This document shows, one piece after another, positions 21,879 through 32,984 of a DNA stretch of 64,000 bases. How positions within the stretch are numbered: position 1 is the stretch's first letter; every line of letters starts with the position of its first letter. The stretch covers positions 403,501-467,500 of the forward strand of contig JAUPFP010000068.1 of the NCBI GenBank assembly GCA_036925085.1. Direction: 5' to 3'. The notes under the pieces are model-generated. The model was not told the DNA's origin and made no database searches. It saw nothing but the letters and a program-made list of their open reading frames with translations. A program made the position numbers and the translations under genes. This DNA comes from Brachycybe producta (Eukaryota > Arthropoda > Diplopoda > Playtdesmida > Andrognathidae).

Positions 21879-22782
21879 GTGGGCTTAAGACCCCACTAGA
21901 TTTAAGGCAGTCAGTCAGTGGGCTATAAACTTGTGGTGCCAGTGAACATAGGATATCAGTAGACTTCAGACGACGCAAACTAAAGTGCGCCCCTGGACAC
22001 CATATCTACCCTCCTGGCTTTAAAATCCAATGTTTGCCCAAAAGACGGCGCACATTTTCACAAAAATATTAAAAATGTCACACATTTTCAGCAACAAAAA
22101 AAAACAAAAAAAAATTCTTTACATAACAAAAAAAAATATAATAAAATTACAAAAATGGACCCCCAAAAAATTGTCGTAACATTTAAAAGGAAGAAGAAAA
22201 AAAATCGTCGTTGAAAGCAGAAAAAAAAAATGTTATGCAAGAATATGTCTACAGCAGAAAGAAGCCATGTTATGTTATGTTATGTTATCATCATGTAATT
22301 TCCTTGGTTTAACTTGAAAGACAAGATAAAAAAACACACTTTTTGACACGAAGGCGGGGTGGTTACACACCCACCCAACCACCCCTTACAAATACATATC
22401 CATTTACGCGGAAGCCGTTTCCATGACGACAGCACTTCCTACTAATATCCTTCTCATCATTATCACTTATCTACTTCCAATGGAAACACACAAAACATGT
22501 GAGAAAACATAAATACAATAATAACACGACTGCATTTCCTTATGATAACCTATGCGTGTGTGACAGTATTTGTGCAAAAAAAAAGGCCTCGTTCACACCA
22601 TGAAGTAATGCAACAACACCATTGGCAAGGTCGCTATCTACTGCGCATGCGTACAAGTTATGCGCAAGAGATGATCTTCCAGTGATGCACAACATGCATT
22701 GGTCGAGTGGAGAATTCCACGGGGTCAATTAATCATTGCCAAGTTGAAGTAGCAATTACTCAAATACATGCCTCCATTCATG
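21879..22782. other. AT-rich spacer, no recognised gene
   Basis: Includes TGTTATGTTATGTTATG near 22,268 and GGCCTCGTTCACACCATGAA at 22,586, which looks like the left end of a foldback element but has no partner nearby. Confidence 0.45.
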
Positions 22783-22985
22783 ACAGGCATCTGTAGACAG
22801 CTTCAGAATTTTTTTGGCTCCGCCCTTTTATGAGCGTCATCAATTTCTAACTGGTTTGTTATTTGGTCAGATAGCACATGCCCTCCCCCCCCCATTATCC
22901 TTTTTATTTCTAATTGGTTGATATTTGGTCTGATGCTCAAAAGGGCGGAGCCAAAGAAATTCTGAAGCTCTCTACAGTTGCCTGT
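22783..22985. mobile_element. Family D MITE with target duplication
   Basis: From ACAGGCATCTGTAGACAGCT to CTCTACAGTTGCCTGT. Flanks CCATTCATG (22,774-22,782) and CTATTTATG (22,986-22,994) agree at 7 of 9 positions. Confidence 0.88.
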
Positions 22986-23279
22986 CTATTTATGTGTTCA
23001 TTACCCATGATGCATCATCTTGCTACTAGAGTTTATTTGAAAACACCTGTTTTGTTATACTGATTAGCGCATTTCAGGAAAGTGGCAGCTTCAATAACCG
23101 CAGTATTTACTGAATAAATGCAGCCATTTTAGGAAGAAAAAAAATAGAAAGAGACATTACCCAAGATGCATCTTAATTAACCAAATAATAAATTAAAATG
23201 ACTCCAAGACAGCGCCGCTGCGTGGGTTTAAGGTGCCCTTGTGCAAACTCTAATAAAGGCGCACCCATGACAAGAAAAA

Positions 23280-23560
23280 GGGGAACATTCTGGGGTCGGT
23301 TGAGTGCTCCTGAGGCATTTTTAGAGCTTTTTTTTTTTCGACTTTTGGCCATTTTTTTGAAAAAAGCCAAAGTCTTGGTTCATGACACATTTTTTCGAAT
23401 TTTAAAAATTGTTGAATCCTTGTGCTTTTTGGACTTCTGGGGTCAGTTTTGTGTTCCTGAGGCATTTTTAGAGCATTTAAATATTTTGGCCATTTTTTTT
23501 TGAAAAAAAAACAAGAGACTTGCTTTTGATCCATTTTTTGGGGGCCAGGTCATAAAATTT
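23280..23560 (+). repeat. Tandem duplication of about 150 bp
   Basis: TTCTGGGGTCGGTT...CTCCTGAGGCATTTTTAGAG at about 23,287 recurs as TTCTGGGGTCAGTT...TTCCTGAGGCATTTTTAGAG at about 23,436. Both are followed by TTTTGGCCATTTTTTT-like sequence. Frames on either strand are low complexity. Confidence 0.75.
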
Positions 23561-23588
23561 TCATATATATATAATTTTGAACGTGTTT

Positions 23589-23729
23589 TAGAAACTAGAA
23601 GGGTAGCTCCATCACTTAAGGATATTTTCATATTGATATCTTTCAAAATGAACTTTTTATGTCAGTTTGAAAATGGTCCAATTTTAAGTAGACGTTTTTT
23701 TTAAACTTTTGTTCAGTTTCCAGTTTCTC
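23589..23729. mobile_element. Family O MITE, copy 2
   Basis: TAGAAACTAGAAGGGTAGCT at the left. The right end, CAGTTTCCAGTTTCTC, is diverged. The internal ATATCTTTCAAAATGAAC word is shared with the copy at 33,827. Confidence 0.7.
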
Positions 23730-24035
23730 TTCTTTTTACTAATGAAAATTAGAATAATTAAGAGTTCGAAAATCAGCTGTTCGTAAAAGCCATCTTAAAG
23801 ATAAAAAGAAAATGTCAGTGTGTTCCATCGAGTTAACTTGCCCATGTCTTCCCACCCCACACCCCCAAAAAACCACGTTCCAAATGTCTTTTCTTCTATT
23901 TCATTGGAACGTTTTATTCAATTTCCGGTCACAAGAAACGTTATCGCAGTGACAGGAAATAGCTACAAGATGTCTGTCTGTCTGTGTGGTATCAAGCCAT
24001 ATAGCAACATGAGAAAACCATCTATAATCCATGTA

Positions 24036-24500
24036 AGCTCAAAGACGGCGCTCGCAAAATTACAGCTCAAGGAAGGCGATCGCAAAATTACAGCTCAAGG
24101 ATGTCGCTCGCAAAATTGTAGCTCAATAATGGCGCTCGCAAAATTGAAGCTCAATAATGGCGCTCGCAAAATTGAAGCTCAAAGATGGCGCTCGCAAAAT
24201 TGAAGCTCAAAGATGGCGCTCGCAAAATTGAAGCTCAAAGATGGCGCTCGCAAAATTGAAGCTCAAAGATGGCGCTCGCAAAATTGAAGCTCAAAGATGG
24301 CGCTCGCAAAATTGAAGCTCAAAGATGGCGCTCGCAAAATTGAAGCTCAACGATGGCGCTCGCAAAATTGAAGCTCAACGATGGCGCTCGCAAAATTGAA
24401 GCTCAAAGATGGCGCTCGCAAAATTACAGCTCAAAGATGACGCTCTCAAAATTACAGCTCAAAGATGACGCTCCCAAAATTACAGCTCAAGATGGCTGTC
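24036..24500 (+). repeat. 28-bp minisatellite (AAAGATGGCGCTCGCAAAAT unit), about 16 units
   Basis: Units are AAAGATGGCGCTCGCAAAAT followed by TGAAGCTC, nearly identical through 24,180-24,420, with edge variants ending TACAGCTC. The regular phase is 28 bp (24,185, 24,213, 24,241). No spacers, so not CRISPR. Each unit contains AAGATGGCG, close to a YY1 core. Confidence 0.93.
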
Positions 24501-25032
24501 AAAAGTTTTACGAAAGTGTCATTAAGCTCAACGACCACGTTTTACACGTTAAAAGCAATAAAATCTAAATGAAATCAATTCCTAAACTAATCCAGTTTTA
24601 GAAGAATCATTTCATTTTCCCCTTTCCAATCAAATTTCAAAAAAAAATTGCTCGTAATGTCCAAGTTGCAAGATGGCCGCCATAATCCTATTTCCACCCC
24701 ATCATAATAATGGCCGCTTATAAAAGACCAAAATGCACGTCGTCGTGCACTGCAAAAATAGTAATAACACAAGATTTTGGTGGCCAATTGCAATAAAAAA
24801 CAGTAAACCTACAATATAATAATAAAGGCAGTTTTATGAAGACATAAATGTAATTTTACCACAAATACAAAAAAGCAATAAAGTCTTCATTATTAAGTGT
24901 AACTGACTGCCGCATGGAGGCGCTCACTGTATCATTCATTACTTTTGCAGCAAAAAAAAAACGCCTGCTGCTCAAATTCAAAAGAAAGAAAACTCTGACC
25001 TTTGAACTTCCAACTTGAACCCTGTTCAGAGA

Positions 25033-25143
25033 ACAGGTAATTAGAAATAGGTGAAAACTACAGTTGGCTCCGCACTTGTTATGACGACTGGCTACTTCTA
25101 ATTGGCTGGTTAGGAAGTCTGACGTCACATGCTCCTCCCTTTT
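25033..25143. mobile_element. Family A MITE, left half only
   Basis: ACAGGTAATTAGAAATAGGT through GTCTGACGTCACATGCTCC and CCCTTTT, then it abruptly becomes family L sequence (CGCGGGATTCGAATCTC). The right arm is absent. Confidence 0.85.
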
Positions 25144-25271
25144 CGCGGGATTCGAATCTCGAATATTTTTTCTCCTTTCGAGGATTCGAATCTCGAATAT
25201 TTTTTCTATTTCGTGGATTCGAATCACGAATATTTTTCAAGATTCGTGGGATTCGAATGGCCAATCCCTAG
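25144..25271. mobile_element. Family L (TTCGAA-rich) hAT-like end, copy 1
   Basis: Three units of GGATTCGAATCTCGAATAT type and then CGTGGGATTCGAATGGCCAA plus TCCCTA, matching the terminal region of the array at 60.3-60.9 kb. Probably the terminal part of a larger element whose other end is lost. Confidence 0.7.
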
Positions 25272-25705
25272 TTTTTAATGTTAAAACCCTGTTCAGAAAA
25301 TTCTAATTGGAAATTCAAGTGCTAAATTCTTGAATTTGTGCCTGTTTTTCTTTATTTGTCTCTTGTTTAAGAGATAAATGCAAATGTCTTTGGCACCTTT
25401 AAAGCCCCCCTCCTCCTCCTCCATTAAAGTTGCAAAAGAGACAACCACCGGGTTACAAAATTGATTGCACCTTAGTGGCTCCCCTCTCCCTCTTCCTTTC
25501 CCACCCACCCATTCTACTCTCCAAATGATGGCAGAAAAAACACTTAAAAGAGTAGAAAACAGATCGTCGATTATTCGACGACAATTAGTAGTGCCATTGG
25601 TGCAACAGCTCGACAATAAATATTTCAAAATGTCTTTTAAATAAGAACCGCCTTTTTCTTTAGATGGCGCAAAAGAACATAAAAGAAACCAAATTCCTAT
25701 CAATA

Positions 25706-25866
25706 GGGCTCGGATTTTTATGCAACATCAAGCAAATGTTTCTCAATTTGTGGCTCAAGTGCCAATTGCGACGCAATCATCATTAGAACAACTGCAATTA
25801 TAATTTTTTTTAAATCAAAAAACCTTGTTAAAGGCTAATGTCTGGTTTACTATCCGTTTAATATAG
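25706..25866. mobile_element. Family J hAT-like MITE, left half
   Basis: TAGGGCTCGGATTTTTATGC, AAGCAAATGTTTCTCAATTT and GTTAAAGGCTAATG match copies at 6377 and 31,357. The right half is missing. Confidence 0.75.
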
Positions 25867-26041
25867 AAACAAAATTAAAACCCAATTTGTTGGTATTGTG
25901 TCACAAATTTGTTCTTCTTTTGGCTTGAATATGGCTGTCAGTTGTTTAAGTTTTGTTTTCAAAATCTTTTTTTTTTTTCTTGTTGTGTTTTTGTCTCGAA
26001 ATCATGTTGCACTTTTGCCAGCTTGTTATGTGGATAGGCCT

Positions 26042-26775
26042 TGAGACCTCAGCTTTAAGCAGTATTTCTTCCGCTTGTGGAGACCTTAAGCTTTAAGCAG
26101 TATTTCTTCCGCTTGTGGGGACCTTAAGCTTTAAGCAGTATTTCTTCCGCTTGTGGGGACCTTAAGCTTTAAGCAGTATTTCTTCCGTTTGTGGGAAATC
26201 AGCTTTAAGCAGTATTTTTCCGCTTGTAAGGACTTTAACCATTAAGCAGTATTTCTTCCGCTTGTGGGGACCTTAAGCTTTAAGCAGTATTTTTTTCCGC
26301 TTGTGGGAAATCAGCTTTAAGCAGTATTTTTTTCCGCTTGTGGGAAATCAGTTTTAAGCAGTATTTTTTTCCGCTTGTGGGAAATCAGCTTTAAGCAGTA
26401 TTTTTTTCCGCTTGTGGGAAATCAGCTTTAAGCAGTATTTTTTTCCCGCTTGTGGGGACCTTAAGCTTTAAGCAGTATTTCTTCCACTTGAGGGAAATCA
26501 GCTTTAAGCAGTATTTTTTCCGCTTGTGGGGACCTTAAGCTTTAAGCAGTATTTTTTGCGCTTGTGGGGACCTTAAGCTTTAAGCAGTATTTTTTCCGCT
26601 TGTGGGGACCTTAAGCTTTAAGCAGTATTTTTTTCCGCTTGTGGGAAATCAGCTTTAAGCAGTATTTTTTTCCGCTTGTGGGAAATCAGCTTTAAGCAGT
26701 ATTTTTCCGCTTGTAAGGACTTTAACCATTAAGCAGTATTTTTTTCCGCTTGTGGGGGGACCTTAAGCTTCAAAA
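26042..26775 (+). repeat. About 37-bp minisatellite, 19 units of two interleaved types
   Basis: Every unit has TTTAAGCAGTATTTNTTCCG and CTTGTG. Type 1 is followed by GGGACCTTAAGC and type 2 by GGAAATCAGC. A rare third variant, TAAGGACTTTAACCATT, appears twice, at 26,227 and 26,714. No coding frame runs through it. Confidence 0.93.
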
Positions 26776-27814
26776 GACAACAGCAACAATATCGAGCAAC
26801 TAATAACTAGTAATAAGTAATAATAAGCCATAAAAAGGCAACTTTTCACGGTTCCAAAGAGGTTACTGTACCTCACCAATGGTAACTGGAAGTTATTGGA
26901 CCCTAAAAACCAAACGCAAACAAACACAAAACCAAACAAACTGTATTCTCTCCACCATTGAGGCAATAAAAAACGCGAGCGTCAACGAGCGTTTCTGAGC
27001 CTATATTGCCATCGCAGCAGGGTTTACACATAAAATATAGAAATAACGAAGAAGTATTGGAGGTTCTAAAATGCCAAAAAGGAAAAGAGAAATAAGAAGT
27101 CACAACCACCCAACCAACCAACCAACAACAGACAGTTTTGTAAAAGTGTTCCCAGGGCGACCGTTAACATATACACGTGTGGTCGGACTCTTATCTTGTC
27201 CGAGTCTGATTGTCCACCATGTATACAACAAGCCTCTCTCTCTCTCTGAGTCACAACTGAGTCCAATTCCCTTGATGGCCACTAGGGCTATACAATAAAA
27301 ATCCATCACACCAACTACTACATACTGTAACAACAACAACAAGAAGAAAAAAAAATAGCAACTTGCGAAAAACGTGCGAAGAAGTACAACATTTTTGTAG
27401 AACTTTACCATTTGGAACAGTGAACACAAAAGTCATTATCACACATGTAACAGGATCTGCTTACAAAACAAGAAGCTGGAGAAGGAGAAGAAGAAGAAAA
27501 AAAAGTGGAAACTTTTATGACAAAGTGAAAACCTTCAAGATTGATGAAAAAGGCTGTAAAATTCTATATCTTGAAGGTTTTCGTGTTTTTCAAAGTTTAA
27601 TTTTTGAATGTTTTATTTAAACCAAGCATGCCAAACATGCGGCACACAACGAATATTTTTGTGGCCCAGAAGCCCCTGTCAGATCCAGAATTACTGACAT
27701 TCAACTTGGGTCAGTTTTGAAAGTAATCACTGCGAACAAGATTTCCCCCTGAAGTAGGAAAGATTGTAGCAGAGAAAGAGATGTGCCAAGTGACACAGGA
27801 AGGTACCATTAATT
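26776..27814. other. AT-rich spacer, no recognised gene
   Basis: Includes CCAACCAACCAACCAAC at about 27,108, CT run at 27,235-27,247 and AAGAAGAAG tracts. The open frames near 27,100-27,430 are hydrophobic but unsupported. Confidence 0.4.
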
Positions 27815-28050
27815 CAAGACCGAAAGCGGAGAACCTTCCAATACGGAAAGCGGAGACTTTTAAGAGACAGAAAGCGGAGACTTTTAGAGACAGAAAGCGA
27901 AAACCTTCAGAGACAGAAAGCGGAAACCTTCCGAAACCAAAAGCGGAAACCCTGGAGACTGAAAGTGGAAACCTTCAAAACAAAGCAGAAACCTTCAAAA
28001 CTGAAAACAAAAACCTTCAAGACTTGAAAGACCCTTCAAGATTCAAAGCA
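27815..28050 (+). repeat. Degenerate 18-24 bp tandem repeat (AGACAGAAAGCGGAAACCTT)
   Basis: Ten or so units of (G)ACAGAAAGCGGA(G/A)AC(C/T)TT with variable length. It gives an apparent 110-residue plus-strand frame with KAETF / ESGNL periodicity; the frame survives only because most unit lengths are multiples of three. I do not call it a gene. Confidence 0.8.
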
Positions 28051-28185
28051 TTACATGTTTTCTGCATGTGTCTTGAAGCACATCGGAATTTATATAAATT
28101 TAAATTTGAATGAACTGCTTTTTTTCTCAAGGTCAAGTATATGTTGAACTCTTCCCATCCAAGAACCCCATGATATTAAATTAGA

Positions 28186-28275
28186 GAGGGGGGGGGGGGG
28201 GGGGGGAGAAAAGGTTGGAAAGTGTAGAAGGGGGAGAGAAAACGTGGAGGGAGAAAAGGGGGAGGGAGAAAAGGG
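28186..28275. repeat. G-rich tract
   Basis: A G homopolymer of about 20 bases, then GGGGGAG/GGGAGGGAG blocks (28,229-28,285). Its G-run density would allow G-quadruplex folding, which is an inference. Confidence 0.7.
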
Positions 28276-28375
28276 GGAGGGGGAAACTGAAATTGAAATG
28301 AAAGGAGTAAAAAAAAGAACAAACGACGCGCATGCGCACACCAGAGATAGTAGCAAAATTAAACTACAGTTTATC

Positions 28376-28517
28376 ACAGGCAATTGTGCCCAGCATTAGA
28401 ATTTCTTTTGCTCAGCCCTTTTATGAACGTCATCAATTTCTAATTGGTTTGTTACTTGGTCTGACGTCATAAAAGGGCGGAGGAAAAGAAATTCTAATGC
28501 TGGGCACAATTGCCTGT
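28376..28517. mobile_element. Family E MITE, near-perfect palindrome
   Basis: From ACAGGCAATTGTGCCCAGCA to TGCTGGGCACAATTGCCTGT. The inner arms are AGCCCTTTTATGAACGTC and GACGTCATAAAAGGGCGGAG. Only 142 bp and the most symmetrical of the group. Flanks CAGTTTATC and GAATTTGGC match weakly. Confidence 0.88.
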
Positions 28518-29663
28518 GAATTTGGCTCCCGTCATTTATGACGGGTTACCTCACTAGTATCCTAATATAAGTGCAAACCCATTTGCGTGTCACTCAAGTC
28601 ATTTCCATATATCTCCTTGTGATATTAAAGTGCCCCCCTTCCCACCAACATTCAAAGTTTAAGAGACGAAATAACACTTGTTTTTCATACCTTGGAGCTT
28701 CTATAAAAGCAGAAAGAAGAAAAAAAAAATTATAATGTATATAAACTAGAAAGATCTTGTGCTCAAGATGGCTTTTGCTGCTACACACACTCCAACTTAC
28801 AACCACCCACCCTTGGAGGCAATCTTAAACACACGAAACCCACCTCTAAACCACCTACCTCTCCTCCAAAACCTCCTAAATTCACCCATTTCACAATCAG
28901 TAAAGTAACGAGAGTATCAATGTCTCAAAGGAGCCATTATGTCTGTTTGCAAAACACATGGCTTCTTCTTTTCTTTTCTCTCTTTTTTCTGGGTTTTTCT
29001 AGGTTTTATCTACTTCAACCTCCACTCTTTTAATCTAAGTATATATGTTGTTGTGAATGTGATGTCTTTCAATATGAATACACACAACAACAGCAACAAC
29101 AACCACCAAAAAAAAAGAACCTCCTTATCCTCCTCCTCTTTACCAGTAAACTGAAAATACAACCCCAATAGACCCAATAGCCTCTACTGAGTCTACTGTA
29201 TAAAAAAAAAACACACACACACACACAGTGCTCAAGAAAAGTAGATAGAAATAACCCCCCCCCCCCTTAAAAAAAAGAAAACCACCATATTCTGAATTCC
29301 CAGAACAGTGAGTGAATGAACAAGTAAAGTCTGACCAACCGCAAAAAGGTCAGTCGTCTTTGAAATGAGAAAAGAGAGAGAGAGAAACACATTGTTGTTT
29401 TTTATGTGACAACAAATGGTCAGATAACTGTCTAGAGAGGTTATATCTTGTAACAATGACCACTGCGAACAATAACAATATCCCGCCCTCCTCCTCCTAC
29501 CCCCAGAAAAAAACCTCAACTAACATAAAAAAGTGATCATGAAGAAAGTGGTTTTAATCCTGTTTCTATTGACATAAGAGAGAAGAAAAAAAGTCACTAA
29601 AAATTCTGCAATTTTGAGAATTTTTAAAGACAAACTTAAAAATTTCATTTTTTTTTTTGAAAG
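28518..29663. other. AT-rich spacer, no recognised gene
   Basis: Contains (AC)n at 29,212-29,226 and a C run at 29,256-29,266. Open frames are low-complexity. Confidence 0.4.
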
Positions 29664-30016
29664 ATTAAATCTAAATATGATGAATGAACTTTACTGCACA
29701 TTTCTATGATCAGTAACAGTGAAGATATTCAACTTTGTCTAAGTACAAGGTACTACAGCGCCATCTAGGAGATAGAAAATTATGAAATTTTGAGAATTCC
29801 CACCATAAAAATGGCAAATAAAAGTTAAAAATTTTGAAAAATTAAATCTAAATATGATAAATGAAGTTTACTGCACATTTCTATGATCAGTAATAGTGAA
29901 GATATTCAACTTTGTCTAAGTACAATGTACTACAGCGCCATCTATGAGAAAGAAAATTGGGAATTCAAACCATAAAAATGTCATAAGTTGAAAGTTTTGA
30001 AAGACTGAATTCTAAA
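29664..30016 (+). repeat. Tandem duplication with 177-bp period
   Basis: ATTAAATCTAAATATGATGA at 29,664 recurs at 29,841, followed in both by ACTGCACATTTCTATGATCA and TACTACAGCGCCATCTA. A decayed third start lies near 30,003. Each unit carries a CTCF-like AGCGCCATCTA. Confidence 0.88.
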
Positions 30017-30072
30017 TGATAAATTTCAAGCAAATTCAAAGCACAAAATATGTCCAATCATAGAGTAACAAC

Positions 30073-31023
30073 TGTGGATCGGATTTATATGCAATATCAA
30101 GCAACTGTTTCTCAATCTGTGGCCCAAAAGCCAATTGTGAAGTTATAATCCTGTTTAGATCAACCAACAATTATGATTTTTTTTCAATCAAAAACACTGG
30201 TTAGAGGCTAGAACTCTAGTTGACAATTGCATAATCCGACATTTAGCCTCTAACCAGCCGTTTTGATTAGAATAACCATTAGGACTGGCAAAATTTTCGA
30301 TATATCGATATTTTTTAAATATTGTGCGATATTTTTTAAAAAAATATCGTAGTCGATATATCGAAAAAATCGACAATTATATAATTGTTGATGTCATGTT
30401 TTTGCTTTTTTAAGATATAATTTTTGATTGTATCATACTTGTACTTAACACAACATAGATATTTCGAGTATATTCTTCATTTTTTCGATTTTTCAGTTTT
30501 TCCGATTTTTTCGATTTTTAATGTTTTTCAAGTTTTGATTTTTTTCAATTTTTCATTTTTTTCGATTTTTTCGATTTTTCAGTTTTTTTTTTTATTTTTT
30601 TATATAAAAAATCAAAAATTGAAAAAAAAAAATCGAAAAAAAAAGAAAAATCGAAAAGATTTTTCTTTTTTTTTCGATTTTTTTTTTCAATTTTTGATTT
30701 TTTCGATTTTTAATTTTTTTCAAGTTTTGATTTTTTTCGATTTTTTCGATTTTTCAGTTTTTTTATTTTTTTTATTTTTCAGTTTTTTTATTTTTTCGAT
30801 TTTTCAGTTTTTTCGTTTTAATTTTTTTGATTTTTTTTTCAAGTTTTAATTTTTTTCGATTTTTTTTTTCAAGTTTAAATTTTTTTCGATTTTTCCAAAA
30901 TATTAGCCAGCCCTAATAATCATAATTGTGGTTGCTCTAATGATGATGATTACGTCACAATTGGCACTTGGAGCCACAAATTGAGAAATATCTAAATTGA
31001 TATTGCATAAAAATCCGGATCCA
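30073..31023. mobile_element. Family J hAT-like MITE, interrupted by another hAT-like element
   Basis: Left part GGATCGGATTTATATGCAAT...GTTAGAGGCTAGAACTCTAG, right part AATTGTGGTTGCTCTAATGA...ATTGCATAAAAATCCGGATC. The two parts join cleanly if 30,280-30,915 is removed, giving about 315 bp like the copy at 31,357. Confidence 0.82.
30280..30915. mobile_element. hAT-like non-autonomous element with TAGGACTGGC ends, nested in family J
   Basis: Ends TAGGACTGGC and GCCAGCCCTA, then TTTTCGATATATCGATATTT inside the left end. Flanks ATAACCAT (30,272-30,279) and ATAATCAT (30,916-30,923) agree at 7 of 8, fitting a hAT duplication. The interior from about 30,480 is a CGATTTTT-based simple repeat with an inverted AATCGAAAAA block near 30,605-30,655. 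The F-rich open frame over it is spurious. Confidence 0.82.
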
Positions 31024-31356
31024 AGATATTTTTTTTTTATTTCTCCTAAATTTCAATCACTAACTTGACATATTTACAAATATGTTACCAATTTTATTTT
31101 AATGGACTGGAAATGTAAAAAGAAGAAGAAAAAAACGAAGCGTCGAATTGAAAATTCAACTAGCTTTTAAAATAAACTTAGACAAAATAAATCAAAGTCA
31201 ATAAAGAAGGGGAATCGATATCGAAATAATAATAAGAAGAAGAGAGAGATAGGGCCTACATAATAAAACACATTTTAAGTTGTAGCCGCCCACATTTCTC
31301 GAACTGATTCCATTTCAAACGATGAATAGAGTTTGGAAGAAGAGGCTAGTTATTAG

Positions 31357-31657
31357 TAGACCTCGGATTTTTATGCAAAATATTAAGCAAATGTTTCTCA
31401 ATCTGTGGCCCAAGGGCCAATTGTGAAGTAACAATCTCGTTTAGAAAAACCACCAACAATTCATAGGGTTTTTTTCTTCAATCAAAAACACTGATTAGAG
31501 GCTAGAATTCTAGTTTGTCAACTAATAGTAAGTAGTCATCTAGCCTCTAACCAGCCGTTTTGATTAGAAAAAAAACAAACAATTGCAGTTCCATTGCTGA
31601 TGATTAACAATTGGCTCTTGGGACACAAACTGAGAAACACTTGGCTTCCGAGCCCTA
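31357..31657. mobile_element. Family J hAT-like MITE, full length with 8-bp duplication
   Basis: TAGACCTCGGATTTTTATGC to GGCTTCCGAGCCCTA. Flanks GTTATTAG (31,349-31,356) and GTAATTAG (31,658-31,665) match at 7 of 8. The interior has the ATTAGAGGCTAG...CTAGCCTCTAAC hairpin typical of the family. Confidence 0.85.
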
Positions 31658-31683
31658 GTAATTAGATTACACTTAGGATTGGA

Positions 31684-32209
31684 AAACACAGACCACTTTT
31701 GGTGGTTGTGTTCGAATTCAAAATCAAGTCGTGTTTTTGTCGCCAAAAGCGAACACTTAGAAATCTTTCCATAAAAAAAACTGCAACCACAGTGTCCAAC
31801 CATCTGCAACTTAATTTTTACAGTCGACATCGACCACTAAAAGTGGCCTGTCTGTCAAGAGCGTTATAAAAGCCTTTTCACACAACAACCAACTCTTGGT
31901 GGTCGTGTTCGACTGAAAATGTAGCCAACTTGTCGCACAAACCGATCACTCGAGTCGACTTGTTATTGCAGTTCAATCAACAACATTGTGACGACCACTT
32001 TCCAACCAACGCAGCAGTTGTTGTTTAGTGAACAGCAAAAATAAGTCGATTCGAGTGGTCAACTTGTTTTTGAAGTTCACTCAATAACACTGTGACGACC
32101 ACTTTCCAACTAGCGAAATCGACTCTAGTGGTCGGTTTTGTACAAGCTGACTACATTTTGCAGTCGATCTCTACCACCCAAAAAAAAGTGGTTCGTGTGA
32201 AAACGCTCT
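31684..32209. mobile_element. Two adjacent foldback elements with CACAACNACCAA words
   Basis: A smaller unit (31,684-31,852) pairs ACAGACCACTTTTGGTGGTT with CGACCACTAAAAGTGGCCTG. A larger one (31,859-32,209) pairs GAGCGTTATAAAAGCCTTTT, CACACAACAACCAACT with AGTGGTTCGTGTGAAAACGC. The interior repeats GACGACCACTTTCCAAC twice. They look like related elements inserted side by side. Confidence 0.72.
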
Positions 32210-32984
32210 CTCAGATTACCGAATGTGCCAGCGCTTACATTAACATCCTTCACAACGATCACAGTCCAATCAAAATGCATAGAGAAACATTCATTGCTAG
32301 CCTCCACCTCCAACCGTCAAGAGTCGCTTGAGATGGAATCGTTGGAGATGAAACAACACACTAAAAAATTTACATTCGAAACATTTTTTTTTGGAGGGGG
32401 GGGGGGGGGGGGGGGGGGGGTTGTTTGGCAATCTATGAAGAAAAAAAAAAATCTTCCGATGTTCCGCCTCCCTCTTCAACCCCATTCGGAAATACATTGC
32501 AGAAAGAAAAAAAAGCCAAGAAAGAAAGAAAAGCAATTTTAAACCAATGGCAGCAGCGCAAAGCAGCATCTTATATATATTTTTTTTTTACTGACAAATA
32601 AAAAAAAACCTCGGGAGGAATTTACGATCAAATAACTTTGAATCCTCCTCCTCCTCCTCCTCTGATTCATTTGCTTGTCAAAAGTATGAAGACATTTTTA
32701 CAGAAAAAAAAATACGACAAAAAAAGTAAATCTTTGAAGAAAAAAAAACGAAATGAAAAAAAGATTTACAAAAGCAATCAACTGGAAGAAGCAGAAGAAA
32801 AAAAACATATGGCTAAAAATGGAGATGAATAGAAATGATATAAAAAGAATATATACAAGAAAAAAAAATTGCCTGAATTGACCAACAACAATGGCTGTTG
32901 TGTAGAAAAAAAACTAAAAGAAAAAGAACTTTTCTGCAAAGAAAGCAGAAAAAAAGTAGCAGCAGCAGCAGCATCCGGAAACAC
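32210..32984. other. Homopolymer-rich spacer
   Basis: G homopolymer of about 25 bases at 32,396-32,420, (CTC)n at 32,645-32,660, many A runs, and (AGC)n at 32,957-32,972. No gene recognised. Confidence 0.5.

Noticed and set aside
24036-24500. CRISPR-like array
   Set aside because: Units are contiguous 28-bp tandem copies without spacers, in eukaryote-like DNA.
27781-28113. 110-codon frame with KAETF/ESGNL repeats
   Set aside because: Matches an 18-24 bp degenerate DNA repeat; no support as a protein.
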